From: Chrysophaeum taylorii
Lineage: Eukaryota > Sar > Pelagophyceae > Pelagomonadales > Pelagomonadaceae
Reading direction: 5' to 3'
Assembly (NCBI GenBank): GCA_029834535.1
Contig: JAQMWT010000421.1
Coordinates: forward strand, 1 to 64,000
DNA: 64,000 nucleotides
Part shown: one piece after another, positions 19,670-30,910 of the stretch
Numbering within the stretch: position 1 is the first letter of the stretch
Layout: each line of letters starts with the position of its first letter
Position numbers and translations under genes: made by a program
Notes under the pieces: model-generated
Seen by the model: only the letters and a program-made list of their open reading frames with translations
Database searches by the model: none
What the model was told of the DNA's origin: nothing

Positions 19670-20317
19670 CTAGAGGACATCCTTCCTTCTACTGCTTCGC
19701 CGTCCGTCTTTAGGGATGGCGGCTGGTTGGCGGCGGCTCCCGAAGCCGTGGCCCTTTTGCTGGACTTTGGTCGTGGTGGTGGTCGTCGGTCTGGAGGAGG
19801 GGGCGTTTGTTGTCTTCGCGTCGTCTAGCGGAGCTTTCTGGAGCGCGAGGCGTGTCTCGGCGTCGTCGAGAGCCTCGAAGGGGTCCATCAACGATGCCAA
19901 CCAACCTCGGGATTTCGAGGCAATCGAACAGGAACTGGAGGCCCTTGCGCTCCCACGGGCGAGAGATGCCAGACGCGCATCATCATCATCAGGACGGTAC
20001 TCTTCCCCCGAATCGTTGACGGCGGCGCGAAGCACGATCGTATCGAAGACCCTAAGTCCGCCCTCGCGCCAGGCACGCGTCTCGTTCCCGACCGCAGGAG
20101 CGGCGAGCGGTCGTTGTTGGTCTGGATCTCGAGGCCAAGATGTCTCGTCGACGCGAAGTTCGTCGCGTCCAAGTGCGGCGGTTTGTTTAATCGCCGACTT
20201 CATCGACGTGAAGAAGGCCTCGACGCGCGCCACACCGCTCTTCTCGAGCACATGGAACAAGGCGCTGTTCGCGGGATCACGGCGCCCGCGGTCGACGAGC
20301 CTGCGCGCCGCGCTCAT
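19670..20317 (-). CDS. Hypothetical protein (215 aa)
   Basis: Single open frame from ATG at 20317. The first part is of natural composition (NSALFHVLEKSGVARVEAFF, GLRVFDTIVLRAAVNDSGEE). The later part is serine- and basic-rich, and another frame there reads GLQFLFDCLEIPRLVG behind a possible 51-bp intron (GTACCG to GGGAG), so the true exon structure may differ. The complementary plus-strand frame from 19716 starts with a good signal peptide, so the strand is not certain. No family recognised. Confidence 0.4.
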   Translation of the reverse strand: MSAARRLVDRGRRDPANSALFHVLEKSGVARVEAFFTSMKSAIKQTAALGRDELRVDETSWPRDPDQQRPLAAPAVGNETRAWREGGLRVFDTIVLRAAVNDSGEEYRPDDDDARLASLARGSARASSSCSIASKSRGWLASLMDPFEALDDAETRLALQKAPLDDAKTTNAPSSRPTTTTTTKVQQKGHGFGSRRQPAAIPKDGRRSSRRKDVL

Positions 20318-20466
20318 CGACGACGACGACGACGCTCACGTGCGCCGCCAGTCTGGGCCGTAGGGGAATCGGCAGATTCGGCGTCGACCGCGCTCGACCA
20401 GACGTTGTTGTTGCCCTCCCAAAGCGCGTGGCATCATCGCTCAGAGCGACCCGGCGGAACTCGCAC

Positions 20467-20884
20467 CTAATTAATCGTCTCCCACCCCTCCTCGACCATC
20501 CGAGCCCATTCTTCAAACCCCGCCGTGTCCCAAAACGGCTCCAGTCCTCGGACGTAGCTCCAGTCCGTCCTCCTGCCGCATCGAAGGATGCGCCGAGAGC
20601 ACGCACCTCGACGTGCTCGCACCCTCGACGCACGAGCTGCCACGACTCGACGACGCGCGAGGCCTCGTCCTCTTCAACAACGAGGCGACGCGAGCGCCGA
20701 AGCTTGCTGCGTCCTGGCTGCTCGTCAGAGCCTCGCGCCGCACACCTACCCAGCGCAACGGAGCTACGCGCTGCCAGCGTGTTTCCACGTTGGGAGCCAC
20801 GAACTTCCAGCGGGGGGACACGGGATTTAGACTATCTACGACCGGGGCGGCGGTGCGGTGCGGTTCCCAACCAGCAACAAGGTT

Positions 20885-20919
<35 letters not shown>

Positions 20920-21172
20920 TCTGCGCGGCGCACGGATCCTGCGCGAACGCGACGTCTCGAAGCACCTGGTTCTCATACCACCAACAACAGGCGAGGAGAA
21001 GAAGGAAGGTGGCGCCAAACAAACCTCGAAGGAAGGCGCGTGTTTTGCTTTTATTGGTGCAGCACCTAGAGCAAAAGATCGGTTTCTGAGGCCGCGCGAG
21101 AGAGACGAACGAGTACGGCGGCGGCGCAAGAAGAAGATGCCGCGGGGGGAAAAACCTCGAGAGCCGACACAT
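20467..21172 (-). CDS. Hypothetical signal-anchor protein
   Basis: ATG at 21172. Exon 1 (21172-20750) encodes a basic N-terminus, a membrane helix (GLFGATFLLLLACCWWYENQ), a poly-Ala run made by a CTG/CAG repeat at 20886-20919, and natural sequence ending VETRWQRVAPLRW. A 47-bp GT-AG intron leads to exon 2 from 20702 (LVVEEDEASRVVESWQLVRR). The last exon ends with PFWDTAGFEEWARMVEEGW and TAG at 20467; the intron before it is ambiguous. Family unknown. The Trp- and Glu-rich end looks structured. Confidence 0.5.
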
Positions 21173-21449
21173 TCTGCCTGAGTAATAAACGGTGAACTGG
21201 GTCTACCGACCGACCGATCGATCGACCGACCAACAATGAAAGGTGTGTGTCTCTCCCTCCCGCGCGACATCATCTGCCCACGCGTCAACTCATTCGATCT
21301 CGTTTGCGAGGAGGGAACATCACCGAAGAAAAACGTCCAGCCGCTCAAGCAACAAAAGAGCAGCCCACGCGTCGCCGCCATCTGTTTGACATACTTCGAG
21401 CGCAGGAGGACGAAGGGATTGACAGAATAAACTCAGAAAAGAGACCTTA

Positions 21450-23626
21450 TCACGAACCACCGTGCGAAGGTCGCGGCGGAGCTCGGTACGCGGCGGCGTA
21501 GGCGTGCTGCTGCATCATCATCTGCGTCGCAGGGTCATTTATTATAAGAGTCGCGCCGCAAAAAAAGGTGAGTGACTCACGTAGGGATTGAGCGCGCTCG
21601 CCTGCGCGTAGTTCTGCTGCTGCTGCTGCTGCTGCGCGTAGTAGCCGTAGTACTGCTGATACGGGTTGTACGTCGGGTACGCGGCCGCGCTCCACTGGGG
21701 GGCACCTGGTGCTGGTGGGGAAAACCAGACGCGCGGCTGCTGCGGCTGCGGCGCGGGCTGAACCACGGCGGCGGCAGCCGGAGGGGGCGTGTGGCTCGGT
21801 TGGCCTGGCGCAAACTGAATTGGTTTCGGCGTGACCGTGATCGCGCGCTGATGGATCGTCGTCGGCTTGGACGGGGCCGGGGCCGTCGCCGTCTCGGGCA
21901 CGGACGAAGCCGGATTCGCGGGTGGCGGCGGGTGTACCGACTGGAGCGTGGGCGCCGGGACGTTGACCTTGACGGTGCCTCTGGCATGGATCGGCTTGAA
22001 GCCGAGTCCGGGATCCTCGCCGAGTTCGGACATAAAATCGAGGAACTGAGAATCGACCTTGACTCGCTGCGCGTTGGCGTCCAACGGCGAGGAGGACTCG
22101 GCCGCCTGCGCCGCGCCGTTTTTATTCAAGGCGCAATCGCGGGTTGGGTGCGAGGTGTCGCCGCAGAGCGCGCACCGCACGTTGGCCATAGCGTACGTGC
22201 GCTGTTTGGCCGGACACTCCCACTGGCGGTGTCCCTTCTCGCCGCAAATGTGGCAATACTCGTCGGCTCGAATCGTTCCGTTAATCTCGGCGAGCTCGAG
22301 CTGATGTTTTTCCTTGAGCTCGTCGACGGCGCTCGACTCGGGATTGAGGAGCGGCTCGACCATCTCGGTCGCCATCCTGACTGCTTCGTCGGTCGGACCC
22401 TCGATGTAGACGTGGAGGTCGTCCTTCTCGTCGTCCATGTCGCGCTGCGCGTCCTTGCCTCTCGAGCCCTCCCTCAACGAGCCGCGCCCGCGGATCCTGA
22501 TTTTGCAGCCCGTCTCGCGCTCCATGCGCTTGTGGTGATTGCCGCGCGGGCCGAGGATGAGACCCATGAAACAGACGTTGGGGTATTCCTTTATCGGAAT
22601 GTACAGCTTGCGGACCGGCTTCTTGGGCGCGTCACCCAAGGCAGCTGCCGCCTGCGGCTGGATCTTGCCCATCGCCGCCAAAATTTCGCTTCGCTCGCGA
22701 TCCAACTGCTGCCGAAAACGCACCTCGGCCGTGTTGGCGCGCTTGCCGTCGGGACCGTAAATCGGAGGCGGCGACGGCGGACGATTAGGATCACCGTTCC
22801 ACTTCTCGAACTCCACCGCAAAGTTCATCGACCGCTCCTGCACAGTCCGTAACCGCATTTGCAGCAGCATCAGCTCCTGACGCTGCTCGTGCGACAGCCC
22901 CGGCGCCAGGCCCGCCGCCTGCTGGTGGAGCACGAGGCTGTTCGCGGCCGCCTGCGAAGACGACCTCGGATCGACGGATTTTTTCGCGAGACGCACCACC
23001 ACGAGCTGACCGCCGTTTCCTTCCCCGTTGCTCCTGGACCTCGTCGTCGCGTCTGTGAACCTGTGTCGCTTTCGTTTCCGGGGCGCGGGGTGATCGTCGC
23101 CGTCCTCCAGAAAAGCGTTAGTTACGTCTCCGAATGCCGTCCACGTCCGCAACGCGCCGGCGCTCGACGGGAACGCCCCGTGCTTTTCGCGGAGTCCCGC
23201 GCGCCTCTCGTACCACGCCCGCATCGGTTCATACAACTCACGTATCATTGCCGCGTCCTCGTCGCCGCATCCGTTCGAAGACGACGACGACGGCGGCGGC
23301 GGCGGCGGCTCCGAGGGCCTGCTGCCGCTCGCTGATGTTGTTTTTTTCTTCTCCGACAACCACTCGCCTGCGCGTTTTCGGATCAACCCACCCGACGCAC
23401 TGGAACACACACCCGTATCTTGGAATCGGAGGTACAACTTGCGCACGGCTCTCCAACCTGCCCAGGCATCGAGCTCCTGCCAAAACGCCGGGAACGGCCC
23501 GTACTCCGCCTCGAGGTCGCCGTTCCGCGCATCGGCGTACCAGCTTCGCATCGGACGGTGCAGCGTTTTTTGCTCCGCGAGCCGCTCCTGCTTCTCCTCG
23601 TGGGCGTACACGTCCTCACCCATCAT
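21450..23626 (-). CDS. SF1: Splicing factor 1 / branchpoint-binding protein
   Basis: Two exons, 23626-21581 and 21521-21450, with a 59-bp GTGAGT intron; 705 residues. Residues ~340-440 are the KH-QUA2 RNA-binding domain (KLYIPIKEYPNVCFMGLILG, then GPRGNHHKRMERETGCKIRI), followed by two CCHC zinc knuckles (CHICGEKGHRQWEC near 455, CALCGDTSHPTRDC near 482) and a Pro/Gln-rich tail with YYGYYAQQ. The helix-hairpin region is at ~265-330 (VRFRQQLDRERSEILAAMGK). SF1 binds the intron branchpoint and works with U2AF in spliceosome assembly. The N-terminal ~200 residues are unusual: they hold two related modules (RPMRSWYADARNG, then YGPFPAFW; and EPMRAWYERRAGL, then HGAFPSS) not typical of SF1. Confidence 0.93.
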
Positions 23627-23735
23627 ATCACCAAGATAGGAGGCAGCGACAGTTCTCCCTTCCTTTAACACTTATTACCCTTAATTTGAGTGTACTCCTA
23701 AACCCTCAAGGCGTCGTCGTCATAGCTTAGCGCGG
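23627..23735. promoter_or_regulatory. Divergent promoter, SF1 and PH-like gene
   Basis: 109 bp between start codons on opposite strands. Less GC-rich than the flanking genes. No motif assigned. Confidence 0.4.
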
Positions 23736-25775
23736 ATGCCTCCGGGCGCTCCCGGCGTGCTCGCCCCCAACTGGAAGGTACTCGTCGCGTCGCGTCGCCA
23801 AATCGCCGACGTGAAGAAGAAGTCGACGAAATCGGTTGTAGATCACCAGAGGCCTTGGGGCGTCCCGAATTCTGGCTCTCGGCATGGCTTCCTCAGCGTG
23901 AGGTTAAGTGCGGCGACGGTCCGCGCGGCGCACGCAGCCATCTCCGGTCGCGAAAAGAAGCGGTCGGTCGCCGAGACGCGCTGGCTCCTCGCACACTGCA
24001 CTGTCGACCTCGGGCACTTTAAGGTTCGCTTGGCGCGCGCGGAAAGCAAAGAGTACTCTCATTCGTACCGCTTGGCCGTCGGAGATCCCGTGGCCGACAT
24101 TCAGCTCAACGCCGCGCGACTCTCCGTCCTCCATCCTCGCGTCCTGAACCACAGCAGAATCCTCAAGCTCGAGACCAGCGCTAGCAGCGTCTTTTGTGCC
24201 ACGTTTGGCGACGCCGAGGGCGAGTTATTCGCGTACTGGCTCAAGGCGTTGCAAGCTCGCGACGGCGCGTGCTACGTCGAGCCCGAGGCACCGCGCAAGC
24301 CGCCGGCGAGGCCCCTGCGTGCCAAACTACCATCTCGGACGTGCGAGGTTGTTCGCCAGCCCGAAGAACTGGAAGAACGAGTATCGCCGCGGAACAGCAA
24401 CAACAAAAAAGACGCGAATGATGACGACGAAAAGGGTGAGGAGGAGGGCGAAGAAGAAAAAGAGACGGTGTGTCTCTCGGGGCCGATCGTTCAAGCCCCA
24501 GCACCCCCAAGCGGCGGCGGCGGCGTTCTCGCATCACCTGATGCCTTCTTCGTACGATCGGCGCGAGCGTCCGCACCCAGACCAGAAGAGCTACCAGCGT
24601 CCGAACCTGTCGCAGAGGCTCCGGCGCCAGCGTGGTCGGACGTCGAGTCCAAGGACTTGGAGAGTCCCGAGATATTTTTTTCCACAGGATCATCGCCCCG
24701 ATCTATCCACCCCGAGTCGCCGCCGAGCTCGTCCGCGTCAACTAGTCCAAAAATAGTCTGCCTCTTCTGCGGCGGCGGCACCGGTCCGTGGGTGCCTCGA
24801 CCACGGGAAATCGCGTTGCCAGCTTACGCGATTTTGCAGTCGAAGGTCGCCTGCGCCAAGTGTGCGACCGTCAACGCGGATACCCTGATGGTCGAGCGGC
24901 TAGGTCGTTCCGATAGTCGCGGCGCCTTGGCGAAGACTCGAGTTGCCAACTTTATGCCGCTTCCAACGTCGACGATTCGGCCGATGCGACGCGTGATTGT
25001 TCCGCAGGATGATCGCGAACTGCCGTGCGCTACCAAAACAGGAAACGCCGCCGCCAGAGCCGCGAGGGCCCTGCTCGAGGAATCTGAGAAAGCCCCCGAG
25101 GCTCGGCGGCACGCCTACGCGGCTCTCGAGGACGCGCTCCAGTCCGCAGCGCGTCATCCAACCGCGAAGTCTCATGCGGCAGAAACTGCCCATGCGGCTC
25201 TCGGGGCAGCGGCGTCTTGCGGGCCTGTCCCGTTGAGCCCGCGCGAATTTGGTATCGAGCCGCGCGCGTTGTTATTGCCCGGAGGCGAGTTCTCGGCTGA
25301 CACCCAGGCTCTCTTTTTGTCGTACGCAGCGGCCATGGTCTCCGCGGACGAGACGCCCGAGATCGCTGCCTCGGTAGAACGATGGAAGAGCTTCTACGTC
25401 GCGTCGAGACTGGGCGCGACGGAAGCGAAGGTCGCGCGCGTTCTCGGCCGAGTCTACGAGGATCTCGCTCTCGAGTGCTTGCAAACGTGGTTCAACGAAA
25501 TTGCGAGGCAAACGTTAATGCAGCAGCGGCGGCGCAGTCTCTCGTGCACACCGAGACGACGACGGCGGACGACTGCGACTATGCGCAGATCACAGCGAAT
25601 GTCGTCGTCGCACGCACGGCGCTTGGAGGAAGCAAAAGCGACGAGCGAACAGGAGGGAGATTCCCAGCAGAGCGACGAGGACGACGGGTCGGAGTCGGAA
25701 GAGGAATCCGAGGAATCCTCCACGGAGGATGAGGATGCGGATGATTCGGAGAATTCGGAGAGGGTAGGAGGGTAA
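23736..25775 (+). CDS. PH-like, acidic-tailed hypothetical protein
   Basis: Single open frame, 679 residues. Residues ~45-175 have the shape of a PH domain: GFLSVRLSAATVRAAH, then FKVRLARAESKEYSHSYRLA, and a closing helix with FGDAEGELFAYWLKALQ containing the conserved tryptophan. An acidic linker follows. Two CxxC pairs (CLFCGGG and CAKC, about 45 residues apart near 345-390) may bind zinc. An Ala-rich helical region (residues ~430-590, GNAAARAARALLEESEK onward) and an Asp/Glu/Ser tail end the protein. An intron in the tail cannot be excluded. Family not recognised. It lies head to tail with the plastid gene, with 38 bp between them. Confidence 0.6.
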   Translation: MPPGAPGVLAPNWKVLVASRRQIADVKKKSTKSVVDHQRPWGVPNSGSRHGFLSVRLSAATVRAAHAAISGREKKRSVAETRWLLAHCTVDLGHFKVRLARAESKEYSHSYRLAVGDPVADIQLNAARLSVLHPRVLNHSRILKLETSASSVFCATFGDAEGELFAYWLKALQARDGACYVEPEAPRKPPARPLRAKLPSRTCEVVRQPEELEERVSPRNSNNKKDANDDDEKGEEEGEEEKETVCLSGPIVQAPAPPSGGGGVLASPDAFFVRSARASAPRPEELPASEPVAEAPAPAWSDVESKDLESPEIFFSTGSSPRSIHPESPPSSSASTSPKIVCLFCGGGTGPWVPRPREIALPAYAILQSKVACAKCATVNADTLMVERLGRSDSRGALAKTRVANFMPLPTSTIRPMRRVIVPQDDRELPCATKTGNAAARAARALLEESEKAPEARRHAYAALEDALQSAARHPTAKSHAAETAHAALGAAASCGPVPLSPREFGIEPRALLLPGGEFSADTQALFLSYAAAMVSADETPEIAASVERWKSFYVASRLGATEAKVARVLGRVYEDLALECLQTWFNEIARQTLMQQRRRSLSCTPRRRRRTTATMRRSQRMSSSHARRLEEAKATSEQEGDSQQSDEDDGSESEEESEESSTEDEDADDSENSERVGG

Positions 25776-25813
25776 CGAAGGACGCACGGTCCGTTGGTGA
25801 AGTTGCGAAGCTT

Positions 25814-27460
25814 ATGAAGCATCTTTTCTTCCTGGCAACAACAACAACAACCTCCGTGGTATGGATCGAGGCGTTCGTACCCTTCCGACGCGAGATAGGC
25901 TTGAGCGACGTGAAGGTAGTGAGCGTTGAGACGGTGGAGGTCGGGAGCGACGGCGAGCTCCTGGAATGCGCCGAGCGGTTCGCGAGGATGGATTTTGGGG
26001 AAAAGGCACCGTCGTTGCTTGCTCCGAACTTTGAGTTCGAGGGGGCGAGCGGTCGGTCGAAACTGACGAAACGGCGGTTCCTCCAGACGGAGTTTGTGGG
26101 GTCGCTACGGCGCGCTTGCCCGGGGTCGTTCGCGCTCGAGATCAGCGACGCGCGGTTTGCCGACGACAATTTTGGGAGAGAGCGGCGCGTGCTGTTCACG
26201 ACCCGGTACTCGGGCACGCACACCGGGGAGGCCTGGGCCCCGGCGCGCGCCCTGGTGCGCGTGGGTCTCGAACCGGTCGCGCCGACCGGGCGCCGGTGGT
26301 CGGCCGGGCCGTTTTCCGGTTCGGCGACCGTCGATCGCGAGACAAAGCTCGTTGTCGCGGCTTCTGAGGGCTTTGCGCTGGACCGCGACGACGCGTGCGA
26401 CGCGGGAGCGGAGGCTCTGTACCGCGCAATCGCGGGCGAACCCGCGGTCCCAAAATCGATCGGACTGAGGCTGTCCGAGTTGGCGCGTCGCAGGCGGTCG
26501 CCGCTCCCCCTCGCGACGACGACGCCAAAGCCGACGCCGCCCTTTGCGGAGCGCGTCATGTTCGGCATCGTTGCCACCGCGCTCGAGGCCCTCCTGGCCG
26601 CCGACGCCGACCAGGAGATACTCTTCGCCGACTCGTTCACGCTCGTCGGTCCGTCGTTCGCCTCCGCGTCGTTCCGGTCCGCCTTGTTTCGCCAGCCCTG
26701 GGCCGTGGGGACCCCCGCGGCGGTGGGGCGGACCTTCAACTGGCGCCTCGACCCCTCGAACCCCCGAGTTGTGCGATTGGACCTGCGCCGCGGTCGCAGA
26801 CTCGAGGCCCTCTCGGCGACGGTCGACGACGACGGCAGGGTTTCGCGCTTGGCCGTCGGCTTCCGCCTCGACGGCGCGCCCGACCTATGGACCGAGGTCC
26901 CCGCGACCTGGGAAGCCTGGACCGCCACGCTTTCTTCTAACCTCGTGCCGCGGGCCGCCCTCTCGCCTTTTGAGAGGACTCTCGACGGCGCTTCGGAGAT
27001 GGTGGACGCGCTCGCCTCCGGGACGCTCGCGCCTGCTTTCGAGGCCGTCTCCGCGGCCTACGACGTCTCCCTGAGGCCGGCATTGGGAGCGGCAGTCCAG
27101 GTCTACAATCTCTCGCGCACCTCCCTCGAGGCTGCCAACGACACCTTCAAGCGCGTCGTCGAGGCGCTTTCTTTCGACGCTCCGCGACAACCTAAGCTGC
27201 CGCGACTTTTTGGCGGCCCGCCCGCCGCCGTTGCAAACGAGACGCTCACAACAAAGTCGCCACCAGAGCCCTTGCCACAAAGGAAGACCACGCTTCCTTC
27301 TGTTGGCGGCGGCCTACTAAAGCCGCCGGCGGCGCTATTCTCGGTTGGCCGCCAATCGCCGCCGAATAACGAGCCTTCCAGCGAAGAAGACAACAACCCA
27401 GTGCAGACCCCATTGTTTTCGCGATTTGTTGTTGCTTCGGCATCACCACCATCATCGTCG

Positions 27461-27494
<34 letters not shown>

Positions 27495-27694
27495 AAGCTG
27501 AGCGAAAACCCAAAGCCGAGCGAAGACCGAACCTGTCGCCACCACTCAAAAGACCACCAACACCATCAGCGCCTGCTGTTCCGCCGGCCCTGCGAAAGGG
27601 CTTCGCCGCGTCACGTGCGAAAGCAGAGAAGAAAAAGCAAGAAGATGCTGCAAAACGCCGCCTCCCTCCGAGAAAGCCGCCCACCGCAAACTAA
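25814..27694 (+). CDS. Plastid-targeted protein, NTF2/SnoaL-like repeats
   Basis: Single exon, 626 residues. The N-terminus MKHLFFLATTTTTSVVWIEA ends in AFVPF, i.e. a signal peptide followed by an A-F-V-P motif, the signature of bipartite plastid targeting in algae with red-derived plastids. Two regions (about 40-200 and 230-390) have the pattern of SnoaL/NTF2-like alpha-beta domains: FARMDFGEKAPSLLAPNFEF and, later, LLAADADQEILFADSFTLVG, each followed by a reading such as RVLFTTRYSG or FNWRLDPSNPRVVRLDL. The C-terminal 170 residues are Ser/Pro/Lys-rich and partly microsatellite-coded (TCG)n. Domain naming is tentative; the targeting signal is clearer. Confidence 0.65.
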
Positions 27695-28007
27695 TGAGTT
27701 TGACGCCGCTTGTGTTTGGTCTGGCGGTGCTTGCGTCTTGAGGACTTCACTTCACTTGGTTGAGTGTACAAATCTTTCTCCTCCATTTGCTTCAACACCT
27801 CGACAGCCGTTTCTGCTTGTTCGTGGTGTGACTCGGGCTGAAGTACGAATAAAACTAGCTACAAAAAAAAAATAGCATGTATCCATCCATACGACATCCT
27901 AAACGATCCCGTGGTGGTTGGTGGTGACGTCACACAGGTACGGTGCGTTACCTGTCGTCTTGTTATTTTGATCACCGGCGCCCAGCACACGAAGGAGGCG
28001 TGGTTCA

Positions 28008-29283
28008 ATGGCAACGGCCGCCGATTCGGTGACGGCGCACGTCGCTGCACAGCAAAAAAAATGGGAGGAATATCTCTCGAAGCATGGGGTCGAGAAGCTC
28101 TACAGAGACATGACGGCCGAGATGATTGCCGAGCAACCAGAAATCCCGGTGCGCTCTGGCGCATTGTTGTTCAACCCAATGGCTAAATGAATGCGCGAAT
28201 TGATGGTAGGTCAAATTCATCTTTGAGTACATCAAAAAGCACTACGCCGGTGACATCGGGCTCGGCGACGAGACTCGCGCGCCGTTGGCGCCTACCAAGG
28301 CAGAAGAGAAGGAGGCCGACCCCGAGTACGAGGACGAGGACGAGGAGGACGATGAGGACGACTACGCTGATTTTGTGCCTTTGAAGGAGGTCGACAAGAA
28401 CAAAAAGCGAGGGTCGGTCGTCGCTGAGCGCGTGGTAGTCGACGAGTCGTGGACGCCGCCCGCGTACGACAAATCATCCGAAAAGACGCAGTTTCTCGCC
28501 GAGATCCTCCCCAAGCTCTTCTTCTTGGCGGGCCTGACGCGCAAAGAAATCAGCGTTTTAGTTCGCGCGATGAAGCCAATTGAATTCGAGGCCGGCACCG
28601 ACATCATCAAACAGGGCGAAGAGGGAGACATGTTCTACATCGTCGAGAACGGCATTTGCGATATCGAGGTGGCCAACGTCGGGAAGGTTATGGAAATTCC
28701 GTGCCCCTCAAAAGAAGATCCCTCGGTATTGCGTCGATACTTTGGCGAGCTCGCGCTTCTGTACGACGCCCCGCGCGCAGCAACCGTCAAGGCCCGCGAC
28801 AAGGTCTCGACTTGGGGCCTCGACCGAAAAAGTTTCAAATCGATCCTTCAAGACACGGCCTCCAAGCAGCGCCTTTTGTACGGCGACTTTTTGAAGCAGG
28901 TCCCACTCTTCCAGAACATTGGCTCGACCGACGAGGAGAAGCAGAGGTTCATTAACACCCTCTGCGACAGCCTCAGAGGGGTTGACTTTGCCGAGGGCGA
29001 CGTCGTCATTCAGGAGGGTGCCCCTGGCAACGACTTTTTTATCATCGAGTCGGGCCAAGCCGAGTGTACGCAGCAAGTTGGCGACAAAGCAGTCCAGGTT
29101 TGCCCAGTCTTGACAAGCGGCAGCTTTTTTGGAGAGTTGGCGCTCCTCAAAGACGAGCCGAGGGCTGCGACCGTTAAAGCCTTGACGCCCCTTTCTGTCG
29201 TCAAGGTCGACAGAGCAACCTTTAAGCGGATGATTGGCAATCTTGGCGAGATCAAGAAAGACTACAAGCCCGCCGCCGCATAG
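28008..29283 (+). CDS. cAMP-dependent protein kinase regulatory subunit
   Basis: Two exons, 28008-28148 and 28210-29283, with a 61-bp GT-AG intron; 404 residues. An N-terminal docking/dimerisation helix pair (DMTAEMIAEQPEIP joined by splicing to VKFIFEYIKKHY) is followed by an acidic linker, an inhibitor-like site KKRGSV (Ser near 116), and two cyclic-nucleotide-binding domains. Both phosphate-binding cassettes are intact: FGELALLYDAPRAAT near 225 and FGELALLKDEPRAAT near 354, with the Glu and Arg that contact cAMP. The serine in the inhibitor site suggests a phosphorylatable, RII-like mode. Role: holds the catalytic subunit inactive until cAMP binds. Closest neighbour of its kind, a CNB-RGS protein, lies 1.6 kb downstream on the same strand. 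Confidence 0.93.
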
Positions 29284-29756
29284 AGAATAGTACTCTTTCC
29301 TTTACTCGCTCTTTCATTCATTCATTCATTCATTCTTTCATTCATTCATTCTTTCTTTCTTTCTTTCGCGGTTTGATTTGTGTTCCTGAGCGCGTGTTCA
29401 ACGCACACAAAATACTCCCATCCAACTACGGGGAGGCGAATCCTCTACCATCTCTACATGAGCAGCACACGTTACCGACGACTTGGGGCCCGTTCTGTTT
29501 CACCCTGGTCCACAATTTTTTGTTTTTTTTTTTCAGCGCCGGCGTTCCTCCCTTTTCTTCATTGAGCGCACGGATGATGCCTTTCGATATTATTGTGCGC
29601 GCACGAGTGACGTGACGACCGACGTGTATAGTTGTGCGATCCTCGGCAGACGTAGCAAATGATGATGGATGATCAGACTTTTCCGTTCCTTCGACGCACC
29701 AGACCCCCGCATCGCGTTTTAAATCTTTAATAATTACCCTCATTGATCATGACGTG
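29284..29756. other. Intergenic with TTCA/TTTC microsatellite
   Basis: 3' flank of the PKA-R gene. A (TTCA)n then (TTTC)n run occupies 29313-29369. A T10 tract is at 29520-29532. No gene supported. Confidence 0.6.
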
Positions 29757-30346
29757 TCACGACGAACGCCCTCGCGAACCCTCACGACCGTTGTGTCTGC
29801 AAGATCCGGCCAGCCGCGTACCCGACGTGCGCGCCATCGCCGTAAACACCGCACGCTGCGCCACATCGCAGTGCCGAACTCGGTTGCTCTGCTCTGAATT
29901 TGAGGGCGCGCTGTAACTGGAGAAAATAGTTGGGGCGTCATAGCCGCGAGCCCGTACGTGCATGGGTTCGCGCGATAGTGATGACAGAGGGCACGACAAG
30001 CTCGGTGGCGATTGCGGATCAGGCCGGCGTTCGGAGTCGCGCGACGTGCGGGACAACAAAAAAACAAAGGTTGCCGACAATAAAAAGATAAACGCCACTG
30101 ATGATACAACAACATCACAAACGAGAGGACCTGTGGTCTGGGCAAGGCCGAGGTACGTAGGAGGAATCGACTTTCTCCGTTTTGACGGAGTGTATCCAGC
30201 TCTCGCGTGTCTCAAAGCCGTTGCACTTTCACGAGCACGAACAGATTCCGCGGGATTTTCGCCGCTACTCGATCAAGCTGGTCGTCGGTGACTTTTTGGT
30301 CGACCGTTTCGGGTTTTCTGTTTGCACGTGCTTTCTTTTCGCGCAT
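29757..30346 (-). CDS. Small single-pass membrane protein
   Basis: Two-exon model, 30346-30227 and 30137-29757, with an 89-bp GT-AG intron in phase 0 (166 residues). Exon 1 is basic then amphipathic (MREKKARANRKPETVDQK, LDRVAAKIPRNLFVLVK). Exon 2 begins with a membrane helix (VVVSSVAFIFLLSATFVFLL). The 90 residues behind the helix are Ser/Arg-rich and less convincing, so the end may differ. Family unknown. The antisense frame at 29962-30291 is the likely shadow. Confidence 0.4.
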
Positions 30347-30910
30347 TGTCCGTCGTGCTCTGTCTCGCGCTACCCCTAATAGTCTACTTACATTTTGAAC
30401 GCCGGTGCGGCCACCCCCACCCCCGATGCTTAGGAACTCACCCCGACTGAGTCGTCGGCTTTGCAGAACGCCCATACCCCTCTCACCACACCAATCCCCC
30501 CAAGCACACGCACACACTTAGCAGTCGCGTGTTTGATTTGATTCAGGGCAAGATGGGCGACGCGCTTTGTTTGCCGGGTAGTCGGCTATGCGCCCAAATT
30601 AGCAGTTAGACAACTGGATGTATGACCCCGTCCCTGACTCGACCTGCTTTCCTCCACCCTCCCCGCTCCTCTCCACGCCATTTCGGCCAATCTCACCCCG
30701 CCAAACTTGGCAGTTGTGTATTTCCGAGACCCCTAGGGCCAAGGGTTGATTCTTAGATTTCGGTAATTTCTTTCCGGTAAAAAAACATTGATGACGCAGC
30801 TCGGACTTTGACCACCGTATCATCGAGGACCCGAGTAGCTTGCTTGCTTTTCGTACTACGGTCATCATTTGAACAAAGTATCATTTAGGACCCAGGCGCA
30901 AAAAGCCTCG
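30347..30910. other. Intergenic, shared 5' region
   Basis: Lies between the divergent small membrane protein and the CNB-RGS gene. GC content drops around 30520-30860. A run of cytosines (CCACCCCCACCCCC) is at 30411-30424. No gene supported. Confidence 0.5.

Noticed and set aside
20428-21069. Plus-strand ORF opposite the signal-anchor gene
   Set aside because: Ser/Arg/Pro-rich shadow with no motif; the minus strand has an in-phase intron and natural sequence.
21572-22852. 426-codon plus ORF opposite SF1
   Set aside because: Antisense shadow of the KH and zinc-knuckle coding region.
25579-26928. 449-codon minus ORF opposite the plastid gene
   Set aside because: Arg/Ser-rich shadow; the plus frame carries a clear targeting signal.
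29962-30291. Plus-strand ORF with DRGHDKLGGDCGSGRR start
   Set aside because: Overlaps antisense to the better two-exon membrane-protein model; no recognised motif.
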